The notes: a model not told the origin generated them from the letters alone. DNA of 64,000 nucleotides from Roseomonas mucosa ATCC BAA-692 (GCF_000622225.1 NZ_JHWD01000009.1:103137-167136), one strand, 5' to 3'; positions 7,186 through 18,524 are shown, counted from the stretch's first letter. Made by a program: numbers and translations.

Positions 7186-8580
7186 TCACTCTGTAACGGG
7201 CTCGACCGGCGCGATGGGCTCCGGCGCGATGACGGCCCCGGCCTCCAGCAGCAGGTCCTCGCGATAGCGCCCGGCCACCAGCTGCACCCCCATCGGCGCC
7301 GAAGACGCGTCGGAGGTGGCGACCGTCAGGGCGGGCAGGCCCATCAGCGGCAGCCCGATCTGCACGAGCTGCGCCTCGATCACCCGCTCGAAGCTGGCCT
7401 CGCTCTCGATGTCGAGTGCATCGGGGAAGGGCGGCTCCGCCGAGACGGGCAGGAGGACCAGCGGATAGCGCTCCAGGAAGAGGTTCCACTGCCGCAGGAA
7501 GCCGGCCCGCCGGGTCAGGGCATCGGCGACGCCATGCTCCCCGGCCTCTGGGGCACGCGCCTCCATCATGGCCAGCACGGCCAGGGATTCCGCCTCGTTC
7601 TCGGCCTGATAGGCCTTGTTGCCGCTGCGCCGGCTTTCCGCCAGCCAGAGCAGGGCCTGCAGATGCGCCGGCTCCCGCAGCGGCGGGCAGGGGGTCTCGA
7701 CCACGGTCCAGCCCGCCTCCTGCAAGGCCAGGGCGGCGGCGCGCAGGGCCTTCTCCACGGCGGGATGGGTGGCCAGCCCCTCGGGGCGCACGCAGAGGGC
7801 GGCACGCTTCGGCAGCGGCGGCCCTTCGAGCGGCGCCGGCACCCACCAGGGGTCGCGCGGGTCGGGCGCGGCAAGGGCGGCCAGGGCCGCGCGCAGGTCC
7901 GGGATGGAGCGGGCCAGCGGGCCGGAAACCGCCATCAACTGCGCGCCGATCGCGCGTTCCGGGCTGCTGGCGTTGAAGGCGGCGATCCGCCCCAGCGTCG
8001 GCCGCAGCCCGTGCACGCCGCAGGCATAGGCCGGATAGCGCACCGAGCCGCCGATATCCGTGCCATGCGCCAGCGCCCCGATCCCCGCCGCCAGCGAGGC
8101 CGCGGCACCGCCGGAGGAACCGCCGGGGGTCAGGCGCGGGTCGCGGGGATTCCTGGTGTTGCCGTGCAGGGCGTTGCGGGTGAACCAGCGCAGCGAGAAG
8201 GCGGGCGTGTTGGTCCGCCCCAGCACCACCGCCCCGGCGCGGCGGAAGTTGCTGACGACGGGGTTGTCTTCCTTCGCGATCAGTTCCCGCTGGGTGCGAA
8301 GCCCATTGGTGGTGGCATGGCCCACTTGGTCGGCATTCACCTTGATCGTCACCGGAACGCCGGCCAGCGGCCCGGGATCCTCGCCCGCGCCCAGGCGGCG
8401 GTCCACCTCGCGCGCCTCGGCCAGGACTTCCTCGGACCGGTGGTCCACCACGGCGTTGATGGCGGGGTTCGCGGCTTCCAGCCGGGACAGCGCGTCCCGC
8501 GCCACCTCCTCGGCCGAAACCTCCCGTCCCCGCAGCTTCGCCGCCAGCTCGCTGGCCGTCAGGCGCCAATAATCCCCCAT
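7186..8580 (-). CDS. amidase (amidase-signature family)
   Basis: Hydrolyses a carboxamide; the substrate is not predictable. The 464-residue product carries the amidase-signature Ser-cisSer-Lys triad: Lys80 in VPVTIKVNADQ, the cis-Ser in TPGGSSGGAAASLAAG (about 156) and the nucleophile Ser179 in GTDIGGSVRYPA. No signal peptide is present, so it is cytoplasmic. The ATG at 8580 begins MGDYWRLTASELA, the usual start of the family. The upstream gap holds an R1 repeat rather than a clean promoter. Not a GatA: there is no gatB/gatC neighbour. Confidence 0.92.
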   Translation of the reverse strand: MGDYWRLTASELAAKLRGREVSAEEVARDALSRLEAANPAINAVVDHRSEEVLAEAREVDRRLGAGEDPGPLAGVPVTIKVNADQVGHATTNGLRTQRELIAKEDNPVVSNFRRAGAVVLGRTNTPAFSLRWFTRNALHGNTRNPRDPRLTPGGSSGGAAASLAAGIGALAHGTDIGGSVRYPAYACGVHGLRPTLGRIAAFNASSPERAIGAQLMAVSGPLARSIPDLRAALAALAAPDPRDPWWVPAPLEGPPLPKRAALCVRPEGLATHPAVEKALRAAALALQEAGWTVVETPCPPLREPAHLQALLWLAESRRSGNKAYQAENEAESLAVLAMMEARAPEAGEHGVADALTRRAGFLRQWNLFLERYPLVLLPVSAEPPFPDALDIESEASFERVIEAQLVQIGLPLMGLPALTVATSDASSAPMGVQLVAGRYREDLLLEAGAVIAPEPIAPVEPVTE

Positions 8581-8670
8581 GCCCCGGGACTCCTCTGCGG
8601 TGATCTGCGCGGGGCAGTCTCCGGGCAGGGCTGGGGCTTGTCGAGGGGCTGCTCCGGACGTGGCGCCGTG

Positions 8671-8892
8671 GTTGGGGGCAAGGCGCTGCCTTTCCCCCAA
8701 GCCCCCTATCCGCCAGGACCCTGAGGGTCCTGGACCTCCCGTTCGTTGGCGCCTGCCTGTTGCCCCGAAGGATCGGGTTGCAGGGTAACGGCAGCCACCA
8801 GCGCCAACGAAAGCCCGGGGTCCGGGGACCGGCTTCGATCCCCGGCGGAGTGGGTCCGGGAGAGGGGAGCCTCTTCCGGGGTCCGGGGCCCG
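8671..8892 (+). repeat. R1 dispersed repeat, copy a (short form)
   Basis: Lies in the amidase/acyl-CoA dehydrogenase gap. The left end has the outer hairpin around AAGGCGCTGCCTTTCCCCC, then CCCCCTATCCGCC and the inner hairpin AGGACCCTGAGGGTCCT. The right end has GGGGTCCGGGGACCGGC and CCCCGGCGGAG followed by an imperfect outer hairpin. It lacks most of the roughly 100-bp core found in copies b to e and is the most degenerate. Confidence 0.75.
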
Positions 8893-8903
8893 GCACGTCC
8901 CCT

Positions 8904-10688
<1,785 letters not shown>

Positions 10689-10714
10689 GTCCTGTCCTCC
10701 TTGCTGTTCGGGCC

Positions 10715-11030
10715 AGGGACCGGGGAAGGCGCCGCCTTCCCCCGGACCCCATCCGCCAGGACCCTGAGGGTCCTGGACCTCCCATTCGTTGGTTCATGCT
10801 GACAGCGGATCGCGCCGGAGGGCCTAGCCCTCCGGCGACGGCCGGTGCCGCACGTGCCGACATCGTCTTCGATTCCTCTGGGAGAGCCCCGCCTTTCCAC
10901 GCGTTCCCTGGGATCGGATCCTGGGCTGACGCCGCTCACAGGCGCCCACCCACCGGGTCCAGGGCCCGCAGGGTCCTGGCGGAGTGGGGGTCCTGGGGGC
11001 GAGGCAGCGCCTTGCCCCCAGGGGGCCGCC
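10715..11030 (+). repeat. R1 dispersed repeat, copy b
   Basis: Fills the gap between the acyl-CoA dehydrogenase and the FadN-like gene. Left end: AAGGCGCCGCCTTCCCCC hairpin, GGACCCC-ATCCGCC, inner hairpin AGGACCCTGAGGGTCCT. Core: GGATCGCGCCGGAGGGCC, with the CCGGAGGGC/GCCCTCCGG stem, and GAGAGCCCCGCCTTTCCAC. Right end: GGGTCCAGGGCCCGCAGG, CTGGCGGAGTGGGGGTCC and the closing hairpin AGGCAGCGCCTTGCCCCC. The two ends are inverted copies of each other. Confidence 0.85.
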
Positions 11031-11063
11031 CCGGGCACCACGCGGGAACACCCACCCCGGGCA

Positions 11064-13379
11064 TCAGTTCCGCAACGGCTTCCCGGTTTCGAGCATGTGC
11101 TCGACCCGGGCGAGGCTCGCGGGATGCCGCAGCAGCGTCATGAAATGCTTCCGTTCGAGGGCCAGTACGCGCTCCTCCGGGACTTCCTCGGTGTAGTCCG
11201 CCGCCTCGCCGCCGGTGAGCGTGTCCGCGAGATGCGCGCAGACCACTTCATCATGCGGCGTCGCCTTGCCGGTCTGCGCGGCGCTGCGCACGGCGAGATC
11301 CAGCGCGGCGCGGCCGGACGGCCCGGCGAGGCGCAGCGGCGCGAGCCGCGGCGGCTGGTAGCCCTCGACCATGGCGAGCGCCCGTTCCCTGGCCTCCGCC
11401 AGCAGGCGGTCGCGGTTCATGGTGATGCCGTCCTCCGGCCGCAGCAGGCGCAGCTCCTTCGCCTCGAAGGCGGATTTCGCCACCTGCGCGGTGGAGATCA
11501 TCTCGAAGGCCTTGGCCAGCGGCGGCATCGGCCCATGCGGCAGACCGGGCGCTTCCTGCCAGCGGCGCAGCAGGTTGGCGCAGCCGCCCCAGCCGGGGAT
11601 CAGCCCGACGCCGGCCTCGACCAGGCCGATATAGCTTTCCGCATGCGCCTGCACCGCGTCGCAATGCAGCAGGATCTCGCAGCCGCCGCCGAGCGCCATG
11701 CCGGACGGCGCGCCGACCACCGGGAAGGGCGCGTCGCGCAGCGCGCGATAGGTCTTCTGCCCCTGTTCCACCAGGGATTCGATCTCGCCCCAGGCGGCGA
11801 TGTTCGCGGCGAAGAGGGCGAGACCGAGATTGGCCCCGGCGGAGAAATGCGTGCCCTCGTTGTGGATCACCAGGGCGCGGAAGCCGCCTTTCCTCCACAG
11901 CGCGACGGCCTTGCCGATCAGCGCCATGACCTCCGGGTCCAGCGCGTTCATCTTGGTGTGGAATTCCAGGCAGGCGGCGCCGTCGCCGATGTCCCAGAGG
12001 CTGGCGGAACCGTTGCGCAGCAGCGGCTTCGAGCGGCGCTTGACGTCGGACAGCAGCAGCACGCCCTCGGCCCGCGGCACGGAATGATATTCGCCATCCA
12101 GGCCGAGGAACTGCAGCACGCCTTCTTCGGTGCGATAGAAGCTCCGCTCCCCGGCCCGTTCCAGCAGCACCGGCACCGGGCGGCCATCCTCGCGCAGCGC
12201 CTGGGCGAGCCAGCCGGGACCGAGGCGGTCGATCAGCTCGAAGGGCCCGTATTTCCAGTTGTAGCCGAGCCGCATCGCCGTATCGACGGCATCCACGTCA
12301 TCGGCGATCTCGCCCACCAGCGCGGCGGCGTAGGAGAGCGTGTCCAGCAGCAGCGCCCGGGCGAAGCGGCCGCCGCGGTCGGGATGGGCGACCAGTTTGC
12401 GCAGGTCCTTCGCCCCGGCCTCCAGGCTTTCGAGCATGGGCTTCCCGCTGTCGCGGTCCTCGCCGGTCCAGAGGTCGATGGCGCGCTTGAGGCTCTTCCC
12501 GCCGGCATCCTTCGCCCGGGTGTAGAAGCCGCCCTGGCTGCTCTTGCGCCCGGTGCGGCCACTCTCGATCAGTTTCGCCACCACCGGATGCTCGCGGTGC
12601 AGGGCGCGGTAGGCATCGCCTTCCGGCAGGCTGGCGAGCAGGCTGCGGGAGACATGCGGCATCAGGTCCAGCCCGACGAGATCCAGCAGGCCGAAGACGC
12701 CCGTCCTGGGCACGCCCATGGGCCGCCCGGCCACGGCATCGGCTTCCTCGACCGAGAGGCGCAGCTCCGTGGCGTGGTTCACCGCCGACTGCATCCACAG
12801 CGTGCCGATGCGGTTGGCGATGAAGCCCGGCGTGTCCTTCGCCACTACCACCGTCTTGCCGAGGCGCCGGTCGGCGGTCTCGCGGATGGTGGCGAGCACG
12901 CCCGTATCGGTCCGCGGGCCGGCCACCACCTCCAGCAGCCGCATGTAGCGCGGCGGGTTGAAGAAATGCGTGATCAGGAAATGCCGCGCGCGTTCCGCCG
13001 GCATTCCCTCGGCCAGCGCCTGCAGCGGGATGGTGGAGGTGTTGGAGGACAGCACCGCCCCCGGCTTCATCACCCCGTCGAGCCGCGCATAGAGTTCGCG
13101 CTTGGCCTCCAGCCGCTCGGTGATCGCCTCCACCACCCAGTCGCAATCGGCGAGGAGGCGGAGGTCGCTCTCCAGCTCGCCCGGCTGCACCAGCTTCGCC
13201 GCGCCGCGATGCATGAAGGGAGCCGGATCGGCCTTGAGCATCGCCGCCAGCGCCTTCGCCGCACCGCCCGGCACGACATCCAGCAGCACCACCGGCAGGC
13301 CCGCATTGGCCATCTGCGCCGCGATGCCGGCGCCCATCACCCCGGCGCCGATGACGCCGACCCGCTGGATCGTGCTCAT
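11064..13379 (-). CDS. bifunctional 3-hydroxyacyl-CoA dehydrogenase / enoyl-CoA hydratase (FadN type)
   Basis: Carries out hydration and NAD-dependent oxidation in beta-oxidation. At 771 residues the domain order is dehydrogenase first: the Rossmann motif VGVIGAGVMGAGIAAQMANA is at residues 7-26, the dehydrogenase C-domain follows to about 400, then the crotonase domain (HNEGTHFSAGANLGL, oxyanion-hole region GAPSGMALGGGCEIL). This order matches FadN of Bacillus and is the reverse of E. coli FadB. The ATG at 13379 overlaps the fadA stop (ATGA), so the two are translationally coupled. Upstream extension of the frame lies within fadA. Confidence 0.93.
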   Translation of the reverse strand: MSTIQRVGVIGAGVMGAGIAAQMANAGLPVVLLDVVPGGAAKALAAMLKADPAPFMHRGAAKLVQPGELESDLRLLADCDWVVEAITERLEAKRELYARLDGVMKPGAVLSSNTSTIPLQALAEGMPAERARHFLITHFFNPPRYMRLLEVVAGPRTDTGVLATIRETADRRLGKTVVVAKDTPGFIANRIGTLWMQSAVNHATELRLSVEEADAVAGRPMGVPRTGVFGLLDLVGLDLMPHVSRSLLASLPEGDAYRALHREHPVVAKLIESGRTGRKSSQGGFYTRAKDAGGKSLKRAIDLWTGEDRDSGKPMLESLEAGAKDLRKLVAHPDRGGRFARALLLDTLSYAAALVGEIADDVDAVDTAMRLGYNWKYGPFELIDRLGPGWLAQALREDGRPVPVLLERAGERSFYRTEEGVLQFLGLDGEYHSVPRAEGVLLLSDVKRRSKPLLRNGSASLWDIGDGAACLEFHTKMNALDPEVMALIGKAVALWRKGGFRALVIHNEGTHFSAGANLGLALFAANIAAWGEIESLVEQGQKTYRALRDAPFPVVGAPSGMALGGGCEILLHCDAVQAHAESYIGLVEAGVGLIPGWGGCANLLRRWQEAPGLPHGPMPPLAKAFEMISTAQVAKSAFEAKELRLLRPEDGITMNRDRLLAEARERALAMVEGYQPPRLAPLRLAGPSGRAALDLAVRSAAQTGKATPHDEVVCAHLADTLTGGEAADYTEEVPEERVLALERKHFMTLLRHPASLARVEHMLETGKPLRN

Positions 13380-14515
13380 TCCACCGCCTCCAGCACCGTG
13401 GCGATGCCCTGGCCGCCGCCGATGCACTGGGTGGCCAGCGCATAGCGCCCGTTCTGCCGCCGCAGCAGCGCGGCCGCCTTGCCCACGATGCGCGCGCCCG
13501 TCGCCCCCAGCGGATGGCCGAGCGCGATGGCGCCGCCATCGATGTTCACCAGGGCGGGATCGAGCCCCAGCTCGCGGATGCAGGCGATGGACTGGCTGGC
13601 GAAGGCCTCGTTCAGCTCCACCACGTCGAGGTCGCCCACACCGATCCCCGCCCGGGCCAGCGCCTTGCGCGAGGCCTCGACCGGTCCCATTCCCATGATC
13701 TCCGGCGCGCAGCCCGCCACGGCGATGCCGCGGATGCGCGCCAGCGGCTCCATTCCCCGGGACCGCGCGTGCTCCCCGGAGCAGACCAGCAGCGCCGCCG
13801 CGCCGTCGGTGAGCGGCGAGGAGGTCCCGGCCGTCACCGTGCCGTCCTTGCTGAAGGCCGGCTTCAGCCCCGCCAGCCCTTCCGGCGTCGTGTCGGGGCG
13901 GATGCAGCCATCCTGCTCCACCGTCCCGGCCCTGGTGCGGATCGGCACGATCTCGGAGGCGAAATAGCCCTCCGCCTGGGCCTTCGCCGCGCGGCGCTGG
14001 CTTTCGGCGGCGAACTCCTCCTGCTCCCGCCGGGGGATCTGGTGCCGCCGTGCGACGTTCTCCGCCGTCTCGCCCATGGAGATGTAGGCCTGCGGGAAGT
14101 CCTTCGCGAGGCCGGGATGCGGCAGCGGGTTGAAGCCCATGATCGGCACCCGCGACATGCTTTCCACCCCGGCGCAGAGGAAGGCCTCGCCCGCCCCCAT
14201 GCGGATCGCCCCCGCCGCCTGGTGCACCGCCTGCATCGAGGAACCGCAGAAGCGGTTCACCGTCACCCCGCCCGCCGCCTGTGGCAGCCCGGCCAGGAAG
14301 CTCGCCAGCCGGGCGATGTTCAGCCCCTGCTCGCCTTCCGGAAAGGCGCAGCCCATGACCACGTCCTCGATCGCCGCCGGGTCCGCCTTCGATTCCGCCA
14401 GCAGCGCCCGCATCACCTGCGCCACCAGCTCGTCGGGCCGGACCCTGGCCAGCTCCCCTTTGCCGGCGAAGTGAAACGGCGAACGCCGATAGGCCGCGAT
14501 CACCACATCCGTCAT
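13376..14515 (-). CDS. fadA: acetyl-CoA acyltransferase (thiolase)
   Basis: Thiolytic cleavage of 3-ketoacyl-CoA, the last step of beta-oxidation. The 379-residue product has the acyl-accepting Cys in VNRFCGSSMQAVHQAAGAI (about residue 88), ELNEAFASQSIACIRELGLD, the His of GGAIALGHPLGATGARI, and the second catalytic Cys in ATQCIGGGQG near the end. ATG 14515 follows AGAGGAAC. It is co-transcribed with the FadN-like gene (4-base overlap). A biosynthetic role (PhaA) is unlikely given these neighbours. Confidence 0.94.
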   Translation of the reverse strand: MTDVVIAAYRRSPFHFAGKGELARVRPDELVAQVMRALLAESKADPAAIEDVVMGCAFPEGEQGLNIARLASFLAGLPQAAGGVTVNRFCGSSMQAVHQAAGAIRMGAGEAFLCAGVESMSRVPIMGFNPLPHPGLAKDFPQAYISMGETAENVARRHQIPRREQEEFAAESQRRAAKAQAEGYFASEIVPIRTRAGTVEQDGCIRPDTTPEGLAGLKPAFSKDGTVTAGTSSPLTDGAAALLVCSGEHARSRGMEPLARIRGIAVAGCAPEIMGMGPVEASRKALARAGIGVGDLDVVELNEAFASQSIACIRELGLDPALVNIDGGAIALGHPLGATGARIVGKAAALLRRQNGRYALATQCIGGGQGIATVLEAVE

Positions 14516-14549
14516 GGCTCGTTCCTCTGGTTCTGGGGGTTCGGGCGCG

Positions 14550-14790
14550 GTGCTCCGGGAAGGGCTCCGCCCTCCCCGGACCCCACCCGCCCGGGGACGT
14601 TAGTCCTCGGGGACCCTGTGAGCGCTCCGCGAGGAGAGGGATTGGGAGACCGGTCGCGACAGGCGCGACGGCGGTCGCGGCCCCCTCCTCGCGGAGCGCT
14701 CATGGCGGGGTCTCGGGGGCATACCATCCCCCTGAGCGGCCCCTCTCTCAGAAAAGGGTCCGGGAGGCGGCGCCTCCCGGCTCCCCGGCC
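14550..14790. repeat. R2 dispersed repeat, copy 2
   Basis: Lies between merR and fadA. The arm beginning TGAGCGCTCCGCGAGGAG (14619-14640) pairs with 14681-14702 with one mismatch. The flank CTCATGGCGGGGTCTCGGGG and the following ATACCATCCCCCTGAGCGG are identical to copy 1, and it ends in the hairpin CGGGAGGCGGCGCCTCCCG. The loop between the arms differs from copy 1, so arms and flanks are what is conserved. Confidence 0.85.
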
Positions 14791-14810
14791 AGACCACCCA
14801 GACCCGTGGG

Positions 14811-15252
14811 TCAGGATTGGCCGGAAAGGGCGTCCGCCGCCTGGGATTCGATGTCGCGCAGTTCGGCGAGGGTCTGTTCCAGGTCGGCGCGCTGCTGTTC
14901 CAGGCGGGCGATTCGGTCGCGCACGCTGTCCAGCAGCCAGCGGATCTGTTCCGCCTGGCCGTGCTGCGCGTCGTAGAGGCCGAGGTACTCGCGGATCTCG
15001 TTCAGCGAGAAGCCGAGGCGCTTGCCGCGCAGCACCAGCATCAGTCGTGCCCGGTCGCGCCGGTCGAAGACCCGCGTGGTGCCGGCACGCTCCGGGGCGA
15101 GCAGTCCCTTCGCCTCGTAGAAGCGGATGGCCCGGGGCGTGATGCCCAGCTCCTTGGCGAGCTGGTTGACCGTGTAGAGCTGGCGCAGCCTGGGGCCCCC
15201 TGTCTGCGGTGTGGCGGATGGATGCCGCAGCCTGCCGTGCTGGATGGGCCAT
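14811..15252 (-). CDS. MerR-family regulator, apparent frameshift near its N-terminus
   Basis: A MerR-type DNA-binding protein: QLYTVNQLAKELGITPRAI then RFYEAKGLLAPER (winged helix-turn-helix), a linker, and the coiled-coil dimer helix RIARLEQQRADLEQTLAEL. With fad genes it resembles LiuR-like regulators of acyl-CoA breakdown. The reading frame that encodes the HTH has no ATG, GTG or TTG between its upstream stop and the HTH. The expected start, ATG 15252, lies two bases after the fadD stop with GGAGAGG before it and encodes MAHPARQAAASIRHTADRGP in another frame. The two frames would join by a one-base change near the GGGGCCCCC run at 15192-15200. Either the gene is broken, or there is a sequence error or programmed shift. 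Confidence 0.8.
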
Positions 15253-15254
15253 TG

Positions 15255-17090
15255 TCACGCCTCTCCACGTGGAAGGCGCTCGCGCAGCTCCTGGCGCAGC
15301 TCGGTCCTGGAGAGCTTGCCGACCGCCGTGCGCGGCAGTTCCTCGCGCAGCTCGATCAGCCTTGGCCGCTCGATGGGCGAGAGGCGCTCCGCCAGGAAGG
15401 CGTGCAGCTCCTCCGCCGTGAGGGCGGCGCCGGGGCGCGGCTGCACGAAGGCAGCGGGGCTTTCGCCGCGATACGGGTCGGGCATGCCCAGCACCGTCGC
15501 GGCCACGACGTCGGGATGGGTGTAGAGCGCCTCCTCGATCGCGCGCGGATAGACGTTGAAGCCGGAGCACAGGATGATGTCCTTGATCCGGTCCACCAGC
15601 GTCACGTAGCCGTCCGGCGCCATGATGCCGACATCGCCGGTGCGCAGGAAACCGTCGGGGAGCAGCACGCGCGCCGTCTCCTCCGGCTCCTCCCAATAGC
15701 CCCGCATCACGTTGGGCCCGCGCACGCAGAGCTCGCCGCGCTCGCCCGGCGGCAGGGCGCGGCCGGGATCGTCCAGGGCGCGGATCTCCGCCTCCACGCC
15801 CGGCAGGGGCAGGCCGATGCTGCCGGCGCGGTTCTCGCCCACCAGCGGGTTGCAGAAGCAGACCGGCGAAGCCTCGGTCAGCCCGTATCCCTCCACCAGC
15901 ACGCAGCCGCTGGCGGCCTCGAAATCGTGCTTCACCTCCAGCGGCAGGGGCGCGCCGCCGGAGATGCAATAGCGGACGGAAGCCAGCATCTCCCGCGGCG
16001 TGCCGGCATCCAGGACCGCCTTGAACAGCGTCGGCACGCCGGGCAGCAGGGTCGGCGGCTTGCGGCGCAGCACGGTGCGGAAGCTGGCCTGGTCGTAGCG
16101 CGGCAACAGCACGATCTCGGCCCCCCAGGCAAGGCCGGCATTCAGCGCCACGGTCATGGCGAAGACATGGAAGAAGGGCAGCACGGCGAGCAGGCGCTCC
16201 TCGCCCTCGCGGCATTCGTGGAACCAGCACCGCACCTGTTCCAGGTTGGCGGTCAGGTTGGCATGGGTCAGCACCGCGCCCTTCGGCCGGCCGGTGGTGC
16301 CGCCGGTGTATTGCAGCACCGCCACGTCGCCAGGTTCGATGGCGGGGCCGTCGCGCAGGGGCGGTGCCTCCAGCAGCATGTCGAAGAGCGTGACCTGCGG
16401 ATCGTGGCGCGGCACCGTGCCGATGCTGGCGCGGCGCGCGAGGCGGAAGCCGAGTCCCTTGAGCGCCGGCAGCGCCCCGGCGAAGCGGCAGGCCACCACA
16501 TGGCGCAGCGGGCCGTCCTCCCGCCCCGGGCGGCGGAGCAGGCCGAGCACGCGGTCCAGCATCGGCTCCAGGTCGAGCACCACCATGATCCCCACCCCCG
16601 AGAACCGGGCCTGGGCCGAGAGCTCCGTCGGCATGTGCAGCGGGTTGAAGTTCACCACCACGCCGCCGGCCTTCAGCACGGCGAAGTAGCTGATGACGTA
16701 GAAGGGACAGTTCGGCAGGCAGAGGCCGACATGCGTGCCCTTCCGCACGCCCAGGCGGCGGAAGCCCTCGGCGGCGCGGTCCACCAGTGCGCCGAGCTGG
16801 GCATAGGTCCAGCCGCGGCCGAAGAAATCGAGGCAGGGCCGCTCCCCGAAGCGGTCCACCGCATGGCGCAGCATCCCCGGCAGGGTGGCGGGGGCGGGCA
16901 GGGCGGCCCAGTCCACCCCCGGCGGATAGCTGGCGAGCCAGGGATGGGCGGCACTATCGGGGCGCAGCGCCCCGCCTGCGCCGGCGGAGGGGCGCGTCCC
17001 GTCCGCCGGCGGAGCGGAGGGCCCGGGGGAGGGCGGCGGCACCGGCCGGGCCCGTTCCGCATCGCCTGCCATCGTCCCGCCGCCCGACAT
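15255..17090 (-). CDS. fadD: long-chain fatty acid-CoA ligase
   Basis: Activates fatty acids to acyl-CoA with ATP. The 611-residue ANL-family enzyme has P-loop-like YTGGTTGRPKGAVLTHANL (about residue 275), VEGYGLTEASP, the ADP-forming-hinge motif GFLRTGDVG, the fatty-acyl signature DRIKDIILCSGFNVYPRAIE and the C-terminal catalytic Lys in RTAVGKLSR. The first 50 residues are Pro/Ala-rich and not conserved. The start could be 17090 (GGGAGG upstream) or the Met at 17072. Spacing to fadL is 14 bases and to merR 2 bases, so the three form an operon. Confidence 0.94.
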   Translation of the reverse strand: MSGGGTMAGDAERARPVPPPSPGPSAPPADGTRPSAGAGGALRPDSAAHPWLASYPPGVDWAALPAPATLPGMLRHAVDRFGERPCLDFFGRGWTYAQLGALVDRAAEGFRRLGVRKGTHVGLCLPNCPFYVISYFAVLKAGGVVVNFNPLHMPTELSAQARFSGVGIMVVLDLEPMLDRVLGLLRRPGREDGPLRHVVACRFAGALPALKGLGFRLARRASIGTVPRHDPQVTLFDMLLEAPPLRDGPAIEPGDVAVLQYTGGTTGRPKGAVLTHANLTANLEQVRCWFHECREGEERLLAVLPFFHVFAMTVALNAGLAWGAEIVLLPRYDQASFRTVLRRKPPTLLPGVPTLFKAVLDAGTPREMLASVRYCISGGAPLPLEVKHDFEAASGCVLVEGYGLTEASPVCFCNPLVGENRAGSIGLPLPGVEAEIRALDDPGRALPPGERGELCVRGPNVMRGYWEEPEETARVLLPDGFLRTGDVGIMAPDGYVTLVDRIKDIILCSGFNVYPRAIEEALYTHPDVVAATVLGMPDPYRGESPAAFVQPRPGAALTAEELHAFLAERLSPIERPRLIELREELPRTAVGKLSRTELRQELRERLPRGEA

Positions 17091-17104
17091 CCCTGGCCCT
17101 CCCG

Positions 17105-18466
17105 CTAGAGCGCGATCCGCGCCTGCAGCGCGAAGACGTCCACCGCGTTGTTGTAGCGCTGTTCCAGATTGCCCCGCAGGAAGTCGGAGGAGCCGGGGTT
17201 GCTGCCCGAGCTCAGGCTGACGATGCCGTCGCGGGCGAAGATGTGCGAATAGCCCGCCGAGATCTCCATCCGCTCCGTGACCTTGTAGGAGGCGCCGACC
17301 GAGAGCCAGTAGCGGTCGGTATCGGGCAGGCGCGGCGTGCGGTAGGCGGTCTTCACCGGCGTCTGGTCATAGGCGAAGCCGGTCCGCAGCCGCAGCTTGT
17401 CGTTGACCTGGTACTCGGCGCCGACCGAGGCGAAGATCGTGTCGCGCCAGTTCTCCGCCGTCACCGTGTCGGCGCGGCCATCCGCCTTGATGCGGAGTTC
17501 CTGGAAGCGGGACCAGTTGGTCCAGCTCACATCCGACAGCAGCGTCCAGCGGTTGCCCAGCGCCTGCGACAGGCCGAGCGTGACACTTTCCGGCGTGGTC
17601 ACCTTGGTGCTGGCCCGCGTGGCGCGGAAGCTGTTCGCCAGCGCCGCCGGCACGTTCTCGAAGCTCAGCCAGGAGCCGTCCAGGTTCTGGAAGATGGCGG
17701 AGCGGAAGTTCGCGCCGAGCCGCGTGCCGGGATGGGGCTCCCACAAGGCGCCGACCTGCCAGCCCAGGGAATAGTCGTCGCCCTTCACCGAGCCGATGCC
17801 ATCGGCGCTGCCCGGGCGCAGGCCCAGCCGGCCGAGCCCCGCCGCCGCGCCGATCGAGCCGAAATCCACCGCGTTCGACAGCCGCGCGCTCATGTGCTGC
17901 ACGATCAGCGCGGCGCCGAGCGAGAATTCCGGCGTCGCCTTCCAGGCCACGGAGGGCGCGATCTCGAAGGTGCGCAGCACGCTGGTCATGGCGTGGTAGC
18001 GGGCGACATCGCCGGCGCCGGTCTTGGTGATCAGCCCCCAGGGCGAATTGACCGACAGTCCCAGCCACCAGTCTGGCGCGATCTGCGCCGTGGTATAGGT
18101 GGCGGGCACGAAGGCATCCTGGGCCACGTCGCCGTCGGTGCTGCCCAGGATCGCGCTTCCCCCCAGGGCGGCGGCGCGCCGGCCGCTGCTCGACTCCACC
18201 TCGGATCGCGGCCCGACATAGGTGCCGACGAGGCTTGTCTGGAAGCCCGGCAGCCGGACCATCGAGGCGGGGTTGAAGAACTGCATGGAGGGATCGTCGG
18301 CGCGCGCCGTGCTGCCGGCGAAGGAGCTGCCCTGTCCCACGGCGCTCTGGTCGCGCAGGAAATAGCCGGAGGCATGGGCCGGCGCTGCGCTCCACCCCAG
18401 GGCAGCGGCTCCGGCGGCGATCCCCGCCGCGAGGCCCCGGCAACAGCGTCTGGCTGTTCCACCCAT
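17105..18466 (-). CDS. fadL: long-chain fatty acid outer-membrane transporter
   Basis: A beta-barrel of the FadL/TodX family that brings hydrophobic substrates across the outer membrane. The 453-residue precursor has a signal peptide ending near AHASG. The FadL N-terminal hatch follows: GYFLRDQSAVGQGSSFAGST, then DDPSMQFFNPASM. C-terminal strands end ALQARIAL. ATG 18466 was chosen because the signal peptide starts there; the frame extends upstream through non-coding sequence. It is the first gene of fadL-fadD-merR. A promoter and palindromic operator lie 60-90 bases upstream. Confidence 0.93.
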   Translation of the reverse strand: MGGTARRCCRGLAAGIAAGAAALGWSAAPAHASGYFLRDQSAVGQGSSFAGSTARADDPSMQFFNPASMVRLPGFQTSLVGTYVGPRSEVESSSGRRAAALGGSAILGSTDGDVAQDAFVPATYTTAQIAPDWWLGLSVNSPWGLITKTGAGDVARYHAMTSVLRTFEIAPSVAWKATPEFSLGAALIVQHMSARLSNAVDFGSIGAAAGLGRLGLRPGSADGIGSVKGDDYSLGWQVGALWEPHPGTRLGANFRSAIFQNLDGSWLSFENVPAALANSFRATRASTKVTTPESVTLGLSQALGNRWTLLSDVSWTNWSRFQELRIKADGRADTVTAENWRDTIFASVGAEYQVNDKLRLRTGFAYDQTPVKTAYRTPRLPDTDRYWLSVGASYKVTERMEISAGYSHIFARDGIVSLSSGSNPGSSDFLRGNLEQRYNNAVDVFALQARIAL

Positions 18467-18524
18467 GATCGGCTGTCTCCTCTCCCTCCGGGGGCCGTTC
18501 ACTGCCGGCCCTCCGATTTGTGAC

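Noticed and set aside
10845-13445. An 866-residue open frame on the + strand
   Set aside because: Antisense of the FadN-like gene, with no family resemblance.
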